A DNA stretch of 64,000 bases from Flavisolibacter ginsengisoli DSM 18119. GTDB lineage: Bacteria > Bacteroidota > Bacteroidia > Chitinophagales > Chitinophagaceae. Made by a program: the position numbers and the translations under genes. A model generated the notes under the pieces. That model worked only from the letters and a program-made list of their open reading frames with translations, did no database searches and was not told where the DNA came from. Of the stretch, positions 9,433 to 19,241 are shown one piece after another (position 1 is the first letter of the stretch; each line of letters starts with the position of its first letter). The stretch lies in NCBI RefSeq assembly GCF_900129295.1, contig NZ_FQUU01000014.1, positions 1 through 64,000 of the forward strand, written 5' to 3'.

Positions 9433-11235
9433 TTATTGAAGTTCTATACCTATCTTTTTCATCAGGATAGAAGCATTGAGGCTGGTGCAAACGCCTTCTT
9501 TTAGCTTATAATCAAAATACAGTTCTTCGCCTTCCACCTGTACATCAAAATGATAATTTTCAATTGAAGTCCCGAACTGCTTTTCCATTTTGGCCAGTTC
9601 CAGGTCATGTGTAGCTATCACAGCCACTGCGTTTTGCTTCACCAGTTGGGCAATTAGGGCCTGGGATCCTTTATGGCGGTCCATGGAGTTGGTACCCCGT
9701 AATATTTCGTCTAATAGTATAAAAACCGGTTCATGCCTGTTCACAGCCTCAATGATTGTTTTTAATTTTTTCAGTTCGGCATAAAAAGTAGAGGTGTTTT
9801 CTGCCAGGTTATCCGCAATACGCATGCTACTCATCAGGCAAACAGGAGAAAGCGTGAGGCTGTCGGCGCAAACCGGTGCCCCTGCCTGGGCTAAGACCAC
9901 ATTCACTCCTATACTTCGCAGGAAGGTGCTCTTGCCTGCCATATTGGAGCCGGTAATCAAACCGATAACCCCGGTGCCCTTTATGTCGAAATCATTAGTA
10001 ACCCTGGACCTGGCCGGGATAAGGGGGTGTCCAATCTTTTTTCCATCAAATACCAGGTGTTGATTAGTAAACGAAGGGAATGCCCAATCTTTATGGTTAA
10101 AGTGTAGTGTAGCCAAAGTATGTAATACTTCCATGGCGGCTACCATGTTAAACCAATGATTTAAATGCTGCCTGTTCCTGCTGCGCCATTCATTGAGTGC
10201 TATCATTTGCCGGACATCCCACAACAGGAAAGCATTGAAGAACAATCTTCCTACAATACTTACCCGCAGGTCGAAACGATCCAGTATCTTTTTAAGCTCT
10301 TTAATATTACCTGCAGCTTTTGCTTCACCAGTTCCCGCCTGTTGTTTATACTGGTTTACCAGTGAAGATTGGAATGGTTTATCCTCAATCCATTTTACCA
10401 GTAAGTGAAGTGTTGCAATTTCCTCTACTATCCCGGAAAGCTGTATATAGGGTTCGGCTGTGTTACGGCTTAGAATGATGGAAATAGTAAAGTATAAAAG
10501 GTAAAGAGAAGTAAAAAAAGGTACAGGTATGTAACCAAAAATAGTGGCAACCAGTGATCCAAGTGTGATGAAAGAATAAATGATATAAAAAGGTTTCCAG
10601 GCAGAACTTTTATAGTGGATATCGCCTTCCTTTAACCAGGCGGCTGCCTTTTCCTGTGTTTTAATGGTTACAGCAGTTTGAACAGCATAAGATTGCAATT
10701 GCTGCCTCCATTCTATTTCGTGTGTTACTTCTTTGATAGCTTCCTGCCGTTGCATGATAATGGAAACTGGTAAGGGATGTAGCAGGTTTTCAGCCAATAG
10801 CATACGGCCTTGCTCTGTATGACAGCGGTTCAGCCATTGGAATAAAGAAGCATGTCCAAACAAATCAAGGTCATTGGCATAATCATGCTGTTCGGGAGCG
10901 AAGCTGTTTCCATTTTCCCTTTGCATATAATTATCTTCCAGTACCTGCAGCTCCTCTTCATTGATCTTAATTAATGTTTTGCAGTTAATGATCTGGTTAT
11001 TATTGGTTGTGTCTAATGAAATCAGGTATAGCAGGAGACCAAAACCAATTACAATGGGAATAAGACCGATAAGGCCAGCTGAAACAAATAATTTATATGC
11101 AATGAAAGCAGTTAATAAGAAAACAAACAACCTGCCCCAGCCCAGCCGGTTACGCTTTTGTAATAATTCTTTGAGATGTGCCTGGTGTTTATAGATTAAC
11201 TTTTTATATGTTGTACCCGGCGATTGCTCTTGCAT
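9433..11235 (-). CDS. MutS-family ATPase with N-terminal membrane helices
   Basis: A 600-residue protein whose C-terminal third is a MutS domain V ATPase: Walker A GSNMAGKST near 428, MRIADNLAENTSTFYAEL, Walker B ILLDEILRGTNSMDR and the THD switch. It lacks the mismatch-recognition and connector domains of MutS. Instead the N-terminal part has about four hydrophobic helices (two near residues 30-75, two near 200-245), so it is probably anchored in the inner membrane. Such stand-alone MutS-like ATPases are common in Bacteroidota but their job is not known to me. A longer frame reaches a GTG at 11286; I chose ATG 11235 (MQEQSPG) because the extension is a short hydrophobic run that overlaps the preceding gene's stop codon. 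Confidence 0.82.
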   Translation of the reverse strand: MQEQSPGTTYKKLIYKHQAHLKELLQKRNRLGWGRLFVFLLTAFIAYKLFVSAGLIGLIPIVIGFGLLLYLISLDTTNNNQIINCKTLIKINEEELQVLEDNYMQRENGNSFAPEQHDYANDLDLFGHASLFQWLNRCHTEQGRMLLAENLLHPLPVSIIMQRQEAIKEVTHEIEWRQQLQSYAVQTAVTIKTQEKAAAWLKEGDIHYKSSAWKPFYIIYSFITLGSLVATIFGYIPVPFFTSLYLLYFTISIILSRNTAEPYIQLSGIVEEIATLHLLVKWIEDKPFQSSLVNQYKQQAGTGEAKAAGNIKELKKILDRFDLRVSIVGRLFFNAFLLWDVRQMIALNEWRSRNRQHLNHWFNMVAAMEVLHTLATLHFNHKDWAFPSFTNQHLVFDGKKIGHPLIPARSRVTNDFDIKGTGVIGLITGSNMAGKSTFLRSIGVNVVLAQAGAPVCADSLTLSPVCLMSSMRIADNLAENTSTFYAELKKLKTIIEAVNRHEPVFILLDEILRGTNSMDRHKGSQALIAQLVKQNAVAVIATHDLELAKMEKQFGTSIENYHFDVQVEGEELYFDYKLKEGVCTSLNASILMKKIGIELQ

Positions 11236-11285
11236 AAAGATGAAGATAAGACAGAAAATGAGAGTGCTACTGGTGGATAAATACA

Positions 11286-11696
11286 CTATAAAGTTGCAAC
11301 CTGCGCTTCCCTTTCTTCTGCTGGCTTTTGAAGCAGGTAATAATTCGCTAAGATGCCAATGCCAATAACAAATGGTATCAATGCCAGGTGCTTTCCTTCA
11401 AACTGTCCCCAGACCCTCATTGTATCAAAATGGAGGAATTCAGAGATCATCCAGTAAGCATTGGCTGTGATCCAGAAAACAATGGCCAGGTTATGGGCCA
11501 GTTCAGATCGTATGTCTCTTGTGCGCCAGGCAATGATAATTGCTATCAGCAGGGTAGGAATGATCATGGCAATGCCTAATGGTTTCCATATCATGCACCA
11601 GCTCACATCTTTTAAAAGCCAGAATATGATATGCATATTTTCCATCTTGCGAAAGCGTGCCGGTATCACATACATAGACTCATGCGACTCATTCAT
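11286..11696 (-). CDS. Small four-helix membrane protein, unknown function
   Basis: A 136-residue hydrophobic protein that I do not recognise. About four membrane helices are visible: near 23-36, 37-57, 68-84 and 103-121, with a charged loop WRTRDIRSEL between the second and third and a charged C-terminal tail. It lies 50 bp upstream of the MutS-like gene on the same strand, so the two may be co-transcribed and may both act at the membrane; this is only inference from position. A -7 promoter box lies 19 nt upstream of the start. Confidence 0.72.
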   Translation of the reverse strand: MNESHESMYVIPARFRKMENMHIIFWLLKDVSWCMIWKPLGIAMIIPTLLIAIIIAWRTRDIRSELAHNLAIVFWITANAYWMISEFLHFDTMRVWGQFEGKHLALIPFVIGIGILANYYLLQKPAEEREAQVATL

Positions 11697-11715
11697 AGTA
11701 TCAATAAAATGTGGT

Positions 11716-11723
11716 CAAATTTA
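11716..11723 (-). promoter_or_regulatory. Possible -7 box upstream of small membrane protein gene
   Basis: On the minus strand TAAATTTG fits TAnnTTTG at all fixed positions, 19 nt before the ATG at 11696. No clear -33 TTTG is seen at 17-23 bp upstream, and the surroundings are A/T rich, so a chance match is possible. Confidence 0.35.
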
Positions 11724-11755
11724 TTGCCTGGGAGCCTTACTGCATACATCTATTT

Positions 11756-12835
11756 TTAACTGCTGCCTTTACCGGTTTCTCTTGACAATATCCGGGTGAA
11801 CCGGTGCACATTGGCCTCATCTGCAATGGGTAGATCATATACCAAATGTTGTATCAACTGGTGGGCAAAGAATGGAGCAAGCGATGTCCCTTTGGTGCCC
11901 ATGCCATTTAATATGCCAATAACCGGGAAGTGCGGGTGAAAGCCTACAAATGGGCGGCGCTCTACTGTGGCAGGACGGATGGCAGCCTTATGGTCAACAA
12001 TTTTAAAAGGCACCTTTATCCAGTTTTGCAACAGGTTGCTGGTTTGTTTGTAGAAATGTTCTGAAGGTTTATCATCAGCAAACTCCCACTGGTAGTTAGA
12101 TCCTACCCAAAAAAGACCTGGAGTTGGTAAGGGAACAAGCATAACCCCTCTTTTAAATATATGCCCATTGTATAACTCTTCTGCTTCAATGATCATGGCT
12201 TCTCCTTTGTTGGGTGCAAATGGCAATAAACGGAACCAGGAATTGGTAGCAGCATCCACCCCGTCACAGAATATCACCTTCCCCGCAGTAATATCATGAT
12301 AACTGGCATGATCATCACTAATTTGAAGATCGTCAAGTAAAAATTCTTCTTCCTTTATCGCATTCCACTCATTTAATTTCTGTTTCCATAATTCCAGTAA
12401 TAAAGGCAAATGGATGCTATAGGATGGCCTGATCTCACCACAGCCAAAATCATAATTAAAGTATTGATTGAACTGGTTCTGATTTGGATAGGAATGCAGG
12501 TAAGTATCATTTTCAGCAATGCGGTCAACAAAGGCATTCAGCATTTGAGGGGAAGGGAAGAAGTCAATAATACTCTTTTCATAAACGAAGCTGGCTTGTA
12601 AATAAGATTCCAGGGAGCGATAGGTATCAATGGCAAAAGGCATCACTTCATCAATCATCCAGGTGGTCACATAACGTCTGCCAGTTATGGGGTTAATGAT
12701 GCCGGCAGCTACTTTGGAAGATGAATCAACTTTGTTATTATCAATAACCAGGAATGTTTTTCCTTCCTTATGAAGAAACCAGGATAACAGGGTGCCAGAA
12801 ATTCCCTGTCCTATGATAAGGCAATCCACATGCAT
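11756..12835 (-). CDS. FAD-dependent oxidoreductase (DAO/DadA type)
   Basis: A 359-residue flavoenzyme of the D-amino-acid-oxidase fold. The dinucleotide-binding motif GQGISG (residues 9-14) opens the protein, followed by VIDNN for the FAD ribose and SKVAAGIINPITGRR, the segment after the Rossmann turn typical of glycine/sarcosine-oxidase and MnmC-like FAD domains. Near the C-terminus NGMGTKGTSLAPFFA is the second FAD-contacting stretch. It acts in the cytoplasm; no signal peptide is present. It could be an amine or amino-acid oxidase; the oxidase domain of MnmC is similar, but the methyltransferase half of MnmC is absent. The TAACTTTG box ends 4 nt from the ATG. Confidence 0.82.
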   Translation of the reverse strand: MHVDCLIIGQGISGTLLSWFLHKEGKTFLVIDNNKVDSSSKVAAGIINPITGRRYVTTWMIDEVMPFAIDTYRSLESYLQASFVYEKSIIDFFPSPQMLNAFVDRIAENDTYLHSYPNQNQFNQYFNYDFGCGEIRPSYSIHLPLLLELWKQKLNEWNAIKEEEFLLDDLQISDDHASYHDITAGKVIFCDGVDAATNSWFRLLPFAPNKGEAMIIEAEELYNGHIFKRGVMLVPLPTPGLFWVGSNYQWEFADDKPSEHFYKQTSNLLQNWIKVPFKIVDHKAAIRPATVERRPFVGFHPHFPVIGILNGMGTKGTSLAPFFAHQLIQHLVYDLPIADEANVHRFTRILSRETGKGSS

Positions 12836-12839
12836 AGGT

Positions 12840-12847
12840 CAAAGTTA
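12840..12847 (-). promoter_or_regulatory. Promoter -7 box abutting the FAD oxidoreductase start
   Basis: On the minus strand TAACTTTG fits TAnnTTTG exactly, with only four nucleotides (ACCT) between it and the ATG. Transcription starting 5-8 nt downstream would give a leaderless or nearly leaderless mRNA. The -33 element is not clear. Confidence 0.5.
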
Positions 12848-12900
12848 GTGCTGCGTAAACATTGATCACTGTTTATGTGCAGCAAGGACAAAGGATACTT

Positions 12901-12940
12901 AAAAAAAGAAGCCCCCAACATTTGTTAAGGGCTTTCTTTT
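12901..12940 (-). terminator. Intrinsic terminator after the A2M gene
   Basis: Read on the minus strand, AAAGAAAGCCC pairs with GGGCTTCTTT (one bulged base) across a loop of about 14 nt and runs into seven T residues. It sits 18-57 bp beyond the stop of the A2M gene and before the FAD oxidoreductase promoter, so it closes the A2M transcript. Confidence 0.8.
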
Positions 12941-12957
12941 AGTTTTCCAGTTGTTTA

Positions 12958-15900
12958 TTATTTTCCTGTATTCACCGCATTGGAAACTGTGATCTTGACA
13001 CCTTCGCTATGTGCACTAAATTCGGGGGCGTACATACATTGGATGGTAGTAATCCCATTGCTGAAACTGCCCGCATGCGTCACGAATAAAGGATATTCAA
13101 ATACATATGTTCCCTTGCGCAGGTAATTAAAGAAGAAGTTAGTACTGGCATCTTTGGTAGATTGATAATAACCAAGTCCTCCCTGCCATTGATACCCGCT
13201 TAAAACATTCACCGGTTCAAGTGCAGAAGCACGCATATCCTTCATATGAACGTACTCCATATCCCTGTCCACTCTTAATTCGATGCGGACCTTGATTTTA
13301 TCACCTACTATTAAATCAGTTCCTTCCTGGACCGGTGTCAGTACGGGTCCTCGGTCACTATTCTTTTCAATGAATAATTTCTTAGTCAACTGTAGTGGTG
13401 TAGCAGCTGCTGTTACCTTGTCCATATCTTCAAAATACTGCCAGTATACAGCGCCCCATGAAGGGGCTTTGCCAGGCTGGTTGTTTGATGGGGAAGCATT
13501 TTGAACTGCCAGGGTTATATTGCCCATGGCTGGTTGTATGTTTGCCGGATCAATGGTCTTTTTAAAATACCCGGTACCTGCTTCTGCTTTTTCATTCTTG
13601 TTGGAAATACTGGTAGCACCCATTTTGAATTCTACTGAAGGTTGATCTTTCAGCCAGTCATTCCCCTGTAGTAATAGCGCATAACAAGCTTCGGCTGTAG
13701 CCTTTGTAGTGCCCCAGTTATTGGTTTGTTTATTTTTTAATAGCCAGGTCTTCATATCATCTACATTCTCTTTATCCGTACTTATCTCCTGGAAGGCCTC
13801 TATCAATAATGATTGGGTTTCAATAGGTGCATACCACCAGAACCAGCTATAGCCAAAATGATTATCCTTCCAGTACATTCCCTGTTCTTCATTTATTATC
13901 GCCCGCTCTTTTATTGATTTTAAGATGGCCGCGGGCGTTTGTTTATCTCCCATTCTATGCAGCGCCAATGCGATCATTCCCTGCAGGTACAGGGGTTGTT
14001 GTATCCAGAATTGTTTCGCCTGTTTTTGATAATAGGAATAAGCAGCCTCGGTGGCCTGGTCTATAAGTTTGTTTGTAAAGAAGCTGCGCATATACAGGTA
14101 CTGTATCTCGTAGTAACCAACCTGCTGTTTGTTAAGGTCTGCTTTGCTCTTCACCAACTTATTATATTGATCTGTGATTTGCTTATCCAAATAGGGTATA
14201 GCAGTAGCGATGATAGGTTGTAATTCACCAGTTTCTCCTCCCAGTTTCAATAAATGTCCTATCCCTGAAATGATATACTGGGTAATGTACCTGTCATCCG
14301 GCCCGCCGGTAAACCATACAAATCCACCATTGGGACTCTGCATTTGCCTGAGCTTGTCCAGGTGCTTCCTGAGTTGCTGTTGCATTTGCACCATGTCAAA
14401 AAGCAGGGCAATGTTTTTCTTTTGCTGCGATTCTGAACGTGCCTGAAGCACCCATGGTGTTTCTTCGAGCAAGGCAGATTTCAGTTCCTGGTTCTTCTCC
14501 AGGTTAGAAAGCAATGCAGCTGTATCAGCTGTTTTCCATCTTTGGAATATTTCTTTAAGGCGCGGCGTTGTTGTCACGATCTTTTGAGCAAGGGCATTGG
14601 CAAAATACCTGTTCCAGGTTTGTTCAGCACATTCATAGGGATAATCTTCCAGGTAGGGAAGGGCCTGCACTGCATACCAGGTAGGATTGGAAGTATATTC
14701 TACTGTTAGAGAATGTTGCTGTAATGTTTCGCTTTCACCTGAATGTAATAGCTTGTTGAACTGGAAGTTTTTGGTACCGGTGCCACGCATGGCCAGTGGA
14801 AGCGTTTCTGTTACAAGCACTTTATTCGAAAGCACTGGCAATATATTTTCTTCCCCGTCAGATAAATTGCCCGCACGTGCTGTTATCCTCCACACCAATG
14901 CATTGCTGAATTGAAACGGCACCTGGATAGGAAAGCTAACTGCTTCACTTTGTCCGGCGGCTACCGTAAAGAATTGGTTGGGAAAGGTATTCATGAACCA
15001 TCCATCTACTGATTGATTGGTAGTAGCATCTATCAATTCCAGTTGCACCTGGCCTGTCAATTCTTTATCAGATAGATTCACGAGCTTGGTTGAGAACTCC
15101 ATGTGGTCTCCCTGGCGCAGGAAACGGGGCGCGTTAGGTTGTACCATTAGCTCTTTTTGCGTTACCAGTTCTTTCTGTGATAATCCAAATGCCAGTTCTT
15201 TTGTATGCGCCAGCGTTTGAAGCTTCCACCGGGTGACAGCTTCAGGCATGGTAAAGGAAAATTCAATAGCGCCATCCTTATCTGTTCTCAGGTCAGGAAA
15301 AAAGAAAGCTGTTTCATTAAAATTGCGCCGGGGCTGGATGGTATTGTCAACTGCTGTAACGGTTGGAGGTTTTAACCCTATGCCTGTCACCACTACTTCA
15401 TCAAGGTGAGCGGAATCCATCATAACATTCTGCTGAACCTCAAGCCCGGCAACTTTGCCTTCGAGTGCACCAGATACTTTTTCTCTTGCTGCCATTGGAA
15501 GGGAACTTGCCCCTCTTATGAAGACATGAACATTACCATAAAGGTCAAAGTCAAGCCGGTCATAGGTTTTATTGAATGACCTGTATTCGCGGCTCTCCTG
15601 CCATCTTTCTTCCGATTCAATGTCTTTAAAATTCGGGCTGCCATTCCATGCATATAAATTAGCATAAACAGGCCAAATGCCAGGTAGGCTCCACTGATGT
15701 GGTTTGAACTGATCAAGGGATGCGTCATACATACTGGCGAGCATTTCTGCAGCCACCGTTTCTTTTTTATAGCCTGTGATCTTTACTTTCCATTTTTCTT
15801 CACTTCCGGGGAGTGTCTTATCCCGGAAGGTGGCATACTCCACCTGCAATGCTTTATTCGACCATGGAACGTTGATGATGTCATTAAACTGGTAAAACCT

Positions 15901-18900
15901 GTTATCCTTTACAAAGAAGTAGGACACCCCATAGCCACCCCTGTCCGATTCAGAAACATTATACTTCCAGGTCTTTTTCTCCTGGTTCAATGAACTATAA
16001 TCTATAGAAACATCCTGTTTTTTATCATCACGTCCGGGCTTTCGCACTTCATTGATAACAAATACATCACTGGCAGCAGAGCCCACCTGCACAGTGGTAG
16101 ATTCACCCGGCTCAACCGGATGATCGCTGCCCTTTGCCCATAAATAAACCGGTTTATTGAATTCCTTGCTCTTTGAATCAAAGAGTTCAACGTATTGCAC
16201 TACTTTGATCTCTTCGCCATTTTTGTCTTTTGCCGTAAAACTGAGTTCATAATAGCCAGGCGTAAAAGGATGGTACAGCGGCAATTCGCCGTTTTTACGG
16301 GTACTGTCTGTTATGCTAAATACCAGGCTTTCTTTTGCCCATGTTTTATAGTTTGTTTCATTCCTGTATTCATCATGGGGGAAATTTTGGATGTAGTTTT
16401 CCCTGCTCATAACAAACTGGTCTGGTTCGCGCCAAAAGCGGTTCCGTATCAAACGCTTTTCAGGAACCAGTTTAGAGATACTGATAGTGATTGGAGTGGA
16501 TTGAAATTCTCCATTCATATTTTCTGTTCTGATACTTATCTTCTTAAATGAATCAACCTCTATGGTGGGCTGCATATCCAATTTGATCAATAGAGATTTG
16601 TAGCCTGCACTGACATGCTCTTCACCAGTTCTTGTTTCTCCATTGATATCAGCAACATCAGCATATACCTTATAATCAAATACAGGTTCTGCTTTCGGGT
16701 CCATCTTCCTGTCAGGGATGGCGGTAAATGAAATCTTGAAATTGCCATCCTTATCGGTTGTGGTTTCACCATGTGCAATTTCCATGGGAGGAGTGGGAGG
16801 GAACCATATCTTGTAGGACATCCAGGGATAGAGAAAACGGGCCTGGCGTACAACCCTGTAATTTACTTTGGCTCCATCTATGGTATTGCCGGCATATGCT
16901 TTGGCAAATCCTGTTAGATTTATGGTATCTCCAACCTTGTACGTGCTTTTTATCTTTTCAAAATCCACATAAAAGCGCGGCCTTTTATACTCTTCTACAG
17001 AAAAGTAATATTCATTATCATTTTCATCTTCATAGATCCTGAACTGGCCATTTAATGAATTGATGGGTAACTGGAACTTGCCTGAGAAAGACCCATATTC
17101 ATTGGTGCTTACTTCAAGGGAATCTATATTATCGCTGTTGGCATCTTCCAGGAAAATATTGGTTTTGTATTTCTGTGCTACACTGTTGCCTGCTTTGTTT
17201 TTTGTAACTGTGATACCCTTGAAATATACTGTTTGTCCCGGACGGTATATGGAACGGTCAGTAAAGAAAAACACCTTTATTTCTTCATCATCCCTATCTT
17301 CTGTTTCATCATTATAACTGTAATAATTATACACCTGGTCATTGAGGGCCAAATGATCTTCCTGGTAAGAGATATCCAGGAAGTAGGATTCGTTTTTCCT
17401 GTCTTTAGGCCTGGGGATCTCGAAGTCACCATTCTTTCCAGTTTCATAATTACCAATAATTGTTTTGGAATAAGAGCTGGTCTTATAATCATATTCCTGC
17501 CTGAAGACCTGGACCCTGGCTTTTGGTAGAGGCTTTCCAGTTTCCCTGTGCAGCACATAATACTGATTGTCGTGGTTGATATAGCTGATATTGGAAACAT
17601 TGAATAGAAGAGAACCCAAAAGGTTGTTTTTCTTGTTGAACTGTTCATCAGGCGATGCAAGTAAAATATATTCTCCCACTGGCAAGCCATCAATTTTTAC
17701 TTCCACATAATGCTTTTGCAAGTCATGTGTCGCTGGCAGATCCTGCGTCCATGAACGGATGGTTGCTGCATTCAGTATGGCATTCCAATAAACATTTTGA
17801 TCACCTCTCTGTTCAAGAAGTTTCCTGAGGTTTTCAGTTGATCTTATAATGCGGAAATGCAGGCCAGTGATATTTTTATACTCTACCAGTGAACGAAATG
17901 GTTGAGAAGGTAGGTTTACCTTTTCCACTTTAAAAGAAAATGAAGGCTGCTGGATCTCCTGCAGTAGGTTATAACTGTTGGTCCATCCTTCGTTCTTTAT
18001 GGAACTATCATTCACCACCCGTTCCAATATCTCCTTGGCTTTCACCAGGTCATACCTATGAGTGCTATCTTTTAAAGGATCATATTGAGTAGCCTGGTCG
18101 TGGTAATAAGATGCCAATAGATAGCTTGCCTGTGAGGCAATATTCTTTTTACCTGCTTTGTTTACCAGGGTTTCAAGTGCTGCGATATACAATGAGTCCT
18201 TTGCTTCGTGAACAGAGTGCTCATGTACGAAACCAATGCGTTCAATATCTACATCCATTAAGGCACTGGGATCCTTATCTTTTAAATGAAAGGCAATCAG
18301 ATCCTGGTATATAAGAAGGGCTTTATGTTCCAGTGACATGGAGTCCCTGGTGGGAAACTGGTATTGTACAAATGCTGCTGCCGGAGCAAAGGCCTCAACC
18401 TGGCTGATCTCAAATGCGTAGGCAGGTTTTTTAATATCTCTTTCGTTATTTGTGAAATACTCCAGTGCCCTGTGTGCAAGCAGGTCATAAAGGGTTGGGC
18501 GTAATGCGCGGCTATTCCCTTTTATGATGATGGCGTTATAAGGTTCCAGCCTGGTTTTTTTCAGTAGCCCCTCTTTTTTTATGGAAGCTAAATAGAGTTC
18601 AGAGATCTTATGATGCAGATCATCAATTGTCCATGTGGCAATGTCGTCTTTTTTAAAATCAACCGTGTTGGTGCGGCCATATAATTGCCAGCGCTGATTT
18701 TGAAAATATTGCCAGTAAAGTCCGGCCAGTAAACTGTTCAGCAGCGATACAGCAGGCTCTTGTTGTACCCTGATTTCTTTTTCTATATCCCTGATGGATA
18801 GCAACAGGTTGTTTTCCCTGTTTTGCTGTTGCAGCCGGATCATATATACCAGGGATTTGATCACCTGTGCTTCCTGCTTATCTTTTTTGGCCTGTGTATA

Positions 18901-19065
18901 TATCTTTTTAACCTCTGTTAATGCGGATTGGGGTAAGTTTTTCTTTTGCACCAGTTCATCCACTTTTGTCCATGCGACATCATAATTTTTCATTTGGGCA
19001 AATGAATTTAAGGAGGTGAAAAAAGTAAATATTGAAAATAAAAGGTAGTACGTAACTGGTTTCAT
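12958..19065 (-). CDS. Alpha-2-macroglobulin family protein with SusC-plug-like insert
   Basis: A giant secreted protein of about 2035 residues. The start MKPVTYYLLFS (ATG 19065) gives a clean signal peptide ending SFAQ; earlier Met codons at 19092 and 19080 are possible. No lipobox is present. The middle holds the strand-rich MG domains, including FFTDRSIYRPGQTVYFKG, the MG2 signature (reading SIYRPGQTVYFKG), and the A2M core begins with FFPDLRTDKDG followed by FTMPEAVTRWK. The thioester site reads C1479-A-E-Q, so the Cys and Gln needed for a thioester are kept. The expected bait position (about 1198-1240) contains LEGKVAGLEV and DEVVVTGIG, resembling SusC plug and TonB-box wording. A2M proteins trap proteases at the cell surface. 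No penicillin-binding protein 1C gene, the usual partner in Proteobacteria, lies nearby. Confidence 0.9.
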   Translation of the reverse strand: MKPVTYYLLFSIFTFFTSLNSFAQMKNYDVAWTKVDELVQKKNLPQSALTEVKKIYTQAKKDKQEAQVIKSLVYMIRLQQQNRENNLLLSIRDIEKEIRVQQEPAVSLLNSLLAGLYWQYFQNQRWQLYGRTNTVDFKKDDIATWTIDDLHHKISELYLASIKKEGLLKKTRLEPYNAIIIKGNSRALRPTLYDLLAHRALEYFTNNERDIKKPAYAFEISQVEAFAPAAAFVQYQFPTRDSMSLEHKALLIYQDLIAFHLKDKDPSALMDVDIERIGFVHEHSVHEAKDSLYIAALETLVNKAGKKNIASQASYLLASYYHDQATQYDPLKDSTHRYDLVKAKEILERVVNDSSIKNEGWTNSYNLLQEIQQPSFSFKVEKVNLPSQPFRSLVEYKNITGLHFRIIRSTENLRKLLEQRGDQNVYWNAILNAATIRSWTQDLPATHDLQKHYVEVKIDGLPVGEYILLASPDEQFNKKNNLLGSLLFNVSNISYINHDNQYYVLHRETGKPLPKARVQVFRQEYDYKTSSYSKTIIGNYETGKNGDFEIPRPKDRKNESYFLDISYQEDHLALNDQVYNYYSYNDETEDRDDEEIKVFFFTDRSIYRPGQTVYFKGITVTKNKAGNSVAQKYKTNIFLEDANSDNIDSLEVSTNEYGSFSGKFQLPINSLNGQFRIYEDENDNEYYFSVEEYKRPRFYVDFEKIKSTYKVGDTINLTGFAKAYAGNTIDGAKVNYRVVRQARFLYPWMSYKIWFPPTPPMEIAHGETTTDKDGNFKISFTAIPDRKMDPKAEPVFDYKVYADVADINGETRTGEEHVSAGYKSLLIKLDMQPTIEVDSFKKISIRTENMNGEFQSTPITISISKLVPEKRLIRNRFWREPDQFVMSRENYIQNFPHDEYRNETNYKTWAKESLVFSITDSTRKNGELPLYHPFTPGYYELSFTAKDKNGEEIKVVQYVELFDSKSKEFNKPVYLWAKGSDHPVEPGESTTVQVGSAASDVFVINEVRKPGRDDKKQDVSIDYSSLNQEKKTWKYNVSESDRGGYGVSYFFVKDNRFYQFNDIINVPWSNKALQVEYATFRDKTLPGSEEKWKVKITGYKKETVAAEMLASMYDASLDQFKPHQWSLPGIWPVYANLYAWNGSPNFKDIESEERWQESREYRSFNKTYDRLDFDLYGNVHVFIRGASSLPMAAREKVSGALEGKVAGLEVQQNVMMDSAHLDEVVVTGIGLKPPTVTAVDNTIQPRRNFNETAFFFPDLRTDKDGAIEFSFTMPEAVTRWKLQTLAHTKELAFGLSQKELVTQKELMVQPNAPRFLRQGDHMEFSTKLVNLSDKELTGQVQLELIDATTNQSVDGWFMNTFPNQFFTVAAGQSEAVSFPIQVPFQFSNALVWRITARAGNLSDGEENILPVLSNKVLVTETLPLAMRGTGTKNFQFNKLLHSGESETLQQHSLTVEYTSNPTWYAVQALPYLEDYPYECAEQTWNRYFANALAQKIVTTTPRLKEIFQRWKTADTAALLSNLEKNQELKSALLEETPWVLQARSESQQKKNIALLFDMVQMQQQLRKHLDKLRQMQSPNGGFVWFTGGPDDRYITQYIISGIGHLLKLGGETGELQPIIATAIPYLDKQITDQYNKLVKSKADLNKQQVGYYEIQYLYMRSFFTNKLIDQATEAAYSYYQKQAKQFWIQQPLYLQGMIALALHRMGDKQTPAAILKSIKERAIINEEQGMYWKDNHFGYSWFWWYAPIETQSLLIEAFQEISTDKENVDDMKTWLLKNKQTNNWGTTKATAEACYALLLQGNDWLKDQPSVEFKMGATSISNKNEKAEAGTGYFKKTIDPANIQPAMGNITLAVQNASPSNNQPGKAPSWGAVYWQYFEDMDKVTAAATPLQLTKKLFIEKNSDRGPVLTPVQEGTDLIVGDKIKVRIELRVDRDMEYVHMKDMRASALEPVNVLSGYQWQGGLGYYQSTKDASTNFFFNYLRKGTYVFEYPLFVTHAGSFSNGITTIQCMYAPEFSAHSEGVKITVSNAVNTGK

Positions 19066-19241
19066 ATTGCTATAATTCATTTTGAAAATCATAAGTAGGA
19101 TGCGCTAACATACAGAATTACATAAACAACATGGATTTCAGGTTATTAATAGCCCTTTTGCTGTGCTTTAACTTTTGTTTACCTAAGAAGATATAAACAA
19201 TTTGAAAGCGCAGCAATCTGATATACCGGAGGAAACTTAAA